Assembly (NCBI GenBank): GCA_023390775.1
Contig: JAEWCF010000019.1
Location: 1-25,338, forward strand
Source: Bacteroidota bacterium
GTDB lineage: Bacteria; Bacteroidota; Bacteroidia; Flavobacteriales; Flavobacteriaceae
Length of the DNA: 25,338 bases
Direction: 5' to 3'
Of the stretch, positions 23,080 to 25,338 are shown in pieces. Positions within the stretch are counted from its first letter, which is position 1; every line of letters begins with the position of its first letter. The translations under genes and the position numbers were made by a program. The notes below the pieces were generated by a model that was not told the DNA's origin, did not search any database, and saw only the letters and a program-made list of their open reading frames with translations.

Positions 23080-23784
23080 ATGCTTAAAATAACATTATTT
23101 AAATTAAATTTTAGTATTCCGATTTTTATCTTGACCGTACTCCTGGCCCCTTCACGGGCGGTTTCACAAGACGATGGATTGGGCGGATGGCATATTTATT
23201 TTGGCAACATCGCCGTGCCGGATAGCCGTTTTTCGATCGATGCGGAGGCGCAGTGGCGAAACCACGAATTCGCGTCGGACCTGCAACAATTGCTCCTGCG
23301 CGGCGGTGTCAAATACCAGGCAACGGAATCGCTTTCATTGGTTATGGGATACGGTTTTATCCAAACCGAAAATGTCGGCGAGCCCGACTTGCCCTTCCGC
23401 GAAAACAGGATCTACCAGGAGGCGAACCTTGTGCAAAAAACCTGGAGATTGAATTTCAGGCACCGGTTCCGGTATGAACAGCGTTTTGTGGAAGGCCGGG
23501 ACTTCAATACCCGCTACCGCTACTGCCTGTCTTTGGATATTCCGCTCAATAACGCTGAACTGGAATCGCGGACGGTTTATGCTTCATTTTACAACGAAAT
23601 CTTCATCCACGGGCAAAAGACCGCGGATTCTCGCGCGGTTTTCGACCGCAACAGGATTTACCTCGGTGCGGGCTATCGGTTTACAAAGAGCCTTGCCCTG
23701 CAGGCCGGGTGGATGAACCAGGTCCTGGAAAACTCGGCCAAGGCGCAGGTTGTCCTGTCGGTGCATCACAAAATGTCCTTCTAA
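23080..23784 (+). CDS. DUF2490 family exported protein
   Basis: A 234-residue product. The first ~30 residues (KLNFSIPIFILTVLLAPSRAVSQ) are a Sec signal peptide. The rest is a series of amphipathic beta strands (GWHIYFGNIAV, IDAEAQWRNHEF, LLLRGGVKYQ, SLVMGYGFIQTE, RLNFRHRFRYEQRF, NRIYLGAGYRFTKSLALQAGW) ending in a C-terminal Phe, which fits a small outer-membrane beta barrel, as expected for DUF2490. Function of the family is not known. It overlaps the convergent response-regulator gene by four bases at the 3' ends. Confidence 0.85.
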   Translation: MLKITLFKLNFSIPIFILTVLLAPSRAVSQDDGLGGWHIYFGNIAVPDSRFSIDAEAQWRNHEFASDLQQLLLRGGVKYQATESLSLVMGYGFIQTENVGEPDLPFRENRIYQEANLVQKTWRLNFRHRFRYEQRFVEGRDFNTRYRYCLSLDIPLNNAELESRTVYASFYNEIFIHGQKTADSRAVFDRNRIYLGAGYRFTKSLALQAGWMNQVLENSAKAQVVLSVHHKMSF

Positions 23785-24536
23785 CCCAGCCAGGACTTGA
23801 ATTCGGGGACGCGCTCACGGGCGACGATGACCTCATCGGCCTTAAAGGTGGGAAGAATGACTTTCAACCGGCTGTTGCTGTAAATCTGGATTTCCCTGAT
23901 GGCCGGCAGGCTGACGATAAATTTCCGGCTTACCCTGAAAAATTTTGACGGGTCGAGTTCCGGCTCCAAGGCTTCCAATGGAGAATCGATCAAATAGTCC
24001 CGATTTTCGACGGTATGCAAATAAGTTCCCTTGTTCTCGCTGTAGATGCATTCGATTTCTTCCATCGGCACAATCTTCAGTTGCTGGCCGATCCTGACGG
24101 TAAAGCGCTTGCGGTAAGCATCCTTTTGGGGCGAGAGCAGGCGCCTGAGATCGTCAAGATTTGCGCCTGATTGCGCCGTTTTGCGCGCGCGGAATTTTTC
24201 CACCGCAACCTCGAGTTCTTCCTCGTCTATCGGTTTAAGCAGGTAATCGATACTGTTTAATTTAAAAGCCTTTAGCGCATATTCATCATAGGCGGTCGTG
24301 AAGATCACAGCACTTTCGACGGCCACTTTTTCGAATATCTCGAAGGAAAGCCCGTCGGAGAGTTGGATATCCAGGAAGATGAGGTCGGGATGGCTGTTGT
24401 TTTCAAACCATGCTACGGCCTCTGCCACCGAATGCAGCATTGCCTCGGGCACGATTCCCAGTTTCTCGAGCTTGCGTTGCAACAGCCGTGCGGCCGGCTT
24501 CTCGTCCTCGACAATCACGGTTCGCACTACTCCCAT
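23781..24536 (-). CDS. LytTR-family response regulator
   Basis: A 251-residue two-component regulator: receiver domain 1 to ~120 with acidic pair Asp11/Glu12, phospho-acceptor Asp56 in LIFLDIQLSDG, Thr80 and Lys101 in DYLLKPID, then a linker and a LytTR DNA-binding domain (~145-250) with RIGQQLKIVPMEEIECIYSENKGTYL and FFRVSRKFIVSL. Members bind direct repeats upstream of target promoters. Its ATG overlaps the 3' end of the upstream 2TM gene by 10 bases, so the genes are translated together. The matching LytS/2TM-type histidine kinase is not in the window; it may lie past the right edge. The target genes are unknown. Confidence 0.93.
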   Translation of the reverse strand: MGVVRTVIVEDEKPAARLLQRKLEKLGIVPEAMLHSVAEAVAWFENNSHPDLIFLDIQLSDGLSFEIFEKVAVESAVIFTTAYDEYALKAFKLNSIDYLLKPIDEEELEVAVEKFRARKTAQSGANLDDLRRLLSPQKDAYRKRFTVRIGQQLKIVPMEEIECIYSENKGTYLHTVENRDYLIDSPLEALEPELDPSKFFRVSRKFIVSLPAIREIQIYSNSRLKVILPTFKADEVIVARERVPEFKSWLG

Positions 24537-24844
24537 CTTTGGCGTTTTTCCTTTTCCATAAGTTCGCGCACTTTGCGTTCTTCCCAGTTCTTGCCAAAAA
24601 CCACGTTCTCGGTAAAGACCCCCAGGGCGTGAAACGCAAGGCCGATTCCCCAGAAAAAAGCCGTCGCAAAGGTGCCGAAATCCCAGAATTCCTCGCCCGG
24701 ATCGAGCGTAAAGAATTTGATTGCGATCAGCGTCACGTTGACGGCAAAATAAATCATGGCGTGTTTGTAAAATCCGGCAAGTGCCTTCACCCGTTTCCGG
24801 GCGCGCTCCAGGCGCTGTTGTTCGAGGGTATTGAGTTGTTCCAT
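24527..24844 (-). CDS. 2TM-domain protein, copy 1
   Basis: A 105-residue protein with a basic N-terminal helix (QQRLERARKRVKALAGFYKH), two membrane helices (~28-46 and ~58-76), and the charged end NWEERKVRELMEKEK, which defines the Bacteroidota 2TM domain. In this phylum 2TM modules occur both alone and fused to the kinase of LytTR systems, so a role in membrane sensing or signalling with the adjacent regulator is likely. It overlaps the regulator gene by 10 bases. The start follows a gap of repeat arrays. Confidence 0.88.
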   Translation of the reverse strand: MEQLNTLEQQRLERARKRVKALAGFYKHAMIYFAVNVTLIAIKFFTLDPGEEFWDFGTFATAFFWGIGLAFHALGVFTENVVFGKNWEERKVRELMEKEKRQRWE

Positions 24845-24857
24845 TTTAGTTGGTATT

Positions 24858-24885
24858 AGCTTTCAGCCGTCAGCTTTCAGCAGCC
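24858..24885 (+). repeat. heptamer array, AGCTTTC/AGCCGTC/AGCTTTC/AGCAGCC
   Basis: Four exact 7-base units beginning with AGC lie 13 bases upstream of the 2TM copy 1 start (on the complementary strand to that gene). First of three different arrays in a 146-base gap. Confidence 0.6.
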
Positions 24886-24930
24886 AGTTTGATTTCGTTA
24901 AAATTGATGTTCCGCAATTATCAAGATACG

Positions 24931-24958
24931 TTTTGAGTTCTGGGTTATGGGATGTGGG
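24931..24958 (+). repeat. heptamer array, TTTTGAG/TTCTGGG/TTATGGG/ATGTGGG
   Basis: Four 7-base units in register, the same word family as the arrays at 5291-5367 and 20550-20584, here about 20 kb away. Confidence 0.7.
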
Positions 24959-24975
24959 TTAATTGCGATCCCCCA

Positions 24976-24996
24976 TTTATAATTTATAATTTATAA
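24976..24996 (+). repeat. heptamer array, three perfect TTTATAA units
   Basis: TTTATAA three times without change. The third unit contains the stop codon (TAA on the - strand, 24991-24993) and part of the last Leu codon of the 2TM copy 2 gene. Confidence 0.75.
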
Positions 24997-25302
24997 TTTC
25001 CTTTCCTTCCTCACGAGCTCCTTCACCTTCCGCTCTTCCCAGTCGCGCCCCAAAAAAGGCATGTAATTGAACGCCGACATATAGTGGAACAGCAGCCCGA
25101 ATCCCCATCCGATCGCCGGAAAAAAGAACCAAAGGAACTTCGGGTAAGTGACCAGGTTAAGGATCGTCAGGGAAGGGATTACGATCAGGTAGGCCGTCAG
25201 GTTTCCGTAGAAACTCTTGATGTCGTCGACGCGTTTCAGGATGCGGGCGTACTGGTCGTCGGGAACTGCTACCGGCTCAAAATCGAGGCGTTTAGTCAGC
25301 AT
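24991..25302 (-). CDS. 2TM-domain protein, copy 2 (possibly incomplete at 5' end)
   Basis: 103 residues from the Met at 25302. It has the 2TM layout of copy 1: a helix leading into the membrane (ILKRVDDIKSFYGNLTAYLI), two hydrophobic segments (~36-52 and ~57-76), and RDWEERKVKELVRKE near the end. The frame stays open from 25302 to the window edge without a stop, so the real start could be further upstream; ATG 25302 is chosen because the conserved part begins about 20 residues later. Its last codons, Leu-stop (TTA TAA), are supplied by the TTTATAA array. It probably belongs to the same - strand unit as copy 1 and the response regulator. Confidence 0.8.
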   Translation of the reverse strand: MLTKRLDFEPVAVPDDQYARILKRVDDIKSFYGNLTAYLIVIPSLTILNLVTYPKFLWFFFPAIGWGFGLLFHYMSAFNYMPFLGRDWEERKVKELVRKERKL

Positions 25303-25338
25303 CGGAATGCGTACTGCAAAAGCATCGGCGTCCGTGTC

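Overview
The window looks like a chromosomal segment from a Bacteroidota bacterium, most likely a Flavobacteriaceae member with fairly high GC. The grounds are the gene families (DUF5606, 2TM-domain proteins next to a LytTR response regulator, DUF349, DUF2490, a COX15-type heme A synthase, HD-domain CCA-adding enzyme), the lack of Shine-Dalgarno sites, and repeated -7 boxes of the Bacteroidota type TAnnTTTG(C) just upstream of start codons. No rRNA, tRNA, CRISPR, insertion sequence or prophage was seen, and no gene-free stretch exceeds about 180 bases.

Layout. (1) 1-5290, + strand housekeeping: 3' part of a class III aminotransferase, TPR protein, aroE, and a large DUF349 protein. (2) 5407-7251, - strand: def, DUF5606, then (after an intrinsic terminator) mazG. 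A large FUSC-family membrane protein (7407-9617, +) separates def from ruvX (9585-10001, -); ruvX follows an NlpE/META-like lipoprotein gene. (3) 10899-12140, +: a small exported protein of unknown function and dapD (lysine/diaminopimelate pathway). (4) 12187-19798, a cell-surface glycan (LPS/O-antigen or core-like) cluster on both strands: GT9, nucleotide-sugar epimerase, two tandem paralogous GT2 enzymes, a Kdo-kinase-like protein, a rhamnosyltransferase-like GT, an RfaS/CgeB-like GT and a GT4. (5) 19869-23784, +: tsaC-type YrdC protein, cca and ctaA (cca and ctaA two bases apart), DUF2490 protein. (6) 23781-25302, -: two 2TM-domain proteins and a LytTR response regulator, with the usual sensor kinase presumably beyond the right edge.

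The most unusual structure is not a gene. At least eight short tandem arrays sit in five intergenic gaps, mostly with an exact 7-base period (some about 8) and with different 'words': TTATGGG, TTAATAA, CCCAAAA, TTTATAA, AGCTTTC, TGACGAA, plus octamer-like AATGTACC and GTTGTAAA. They begin right at stop codons, run up to or into start codons, and apparently supply the last Leu codon and stop codon of two genes. Two genes directly downstream of arrays (GT9, cca) have only TTG starts. An apparent degenerate REP-like element lies in the fifth gap. Several -7 boxes end only 4-14 bases before the ATG, which would give leaderless or nearly leaderless mRNAs.
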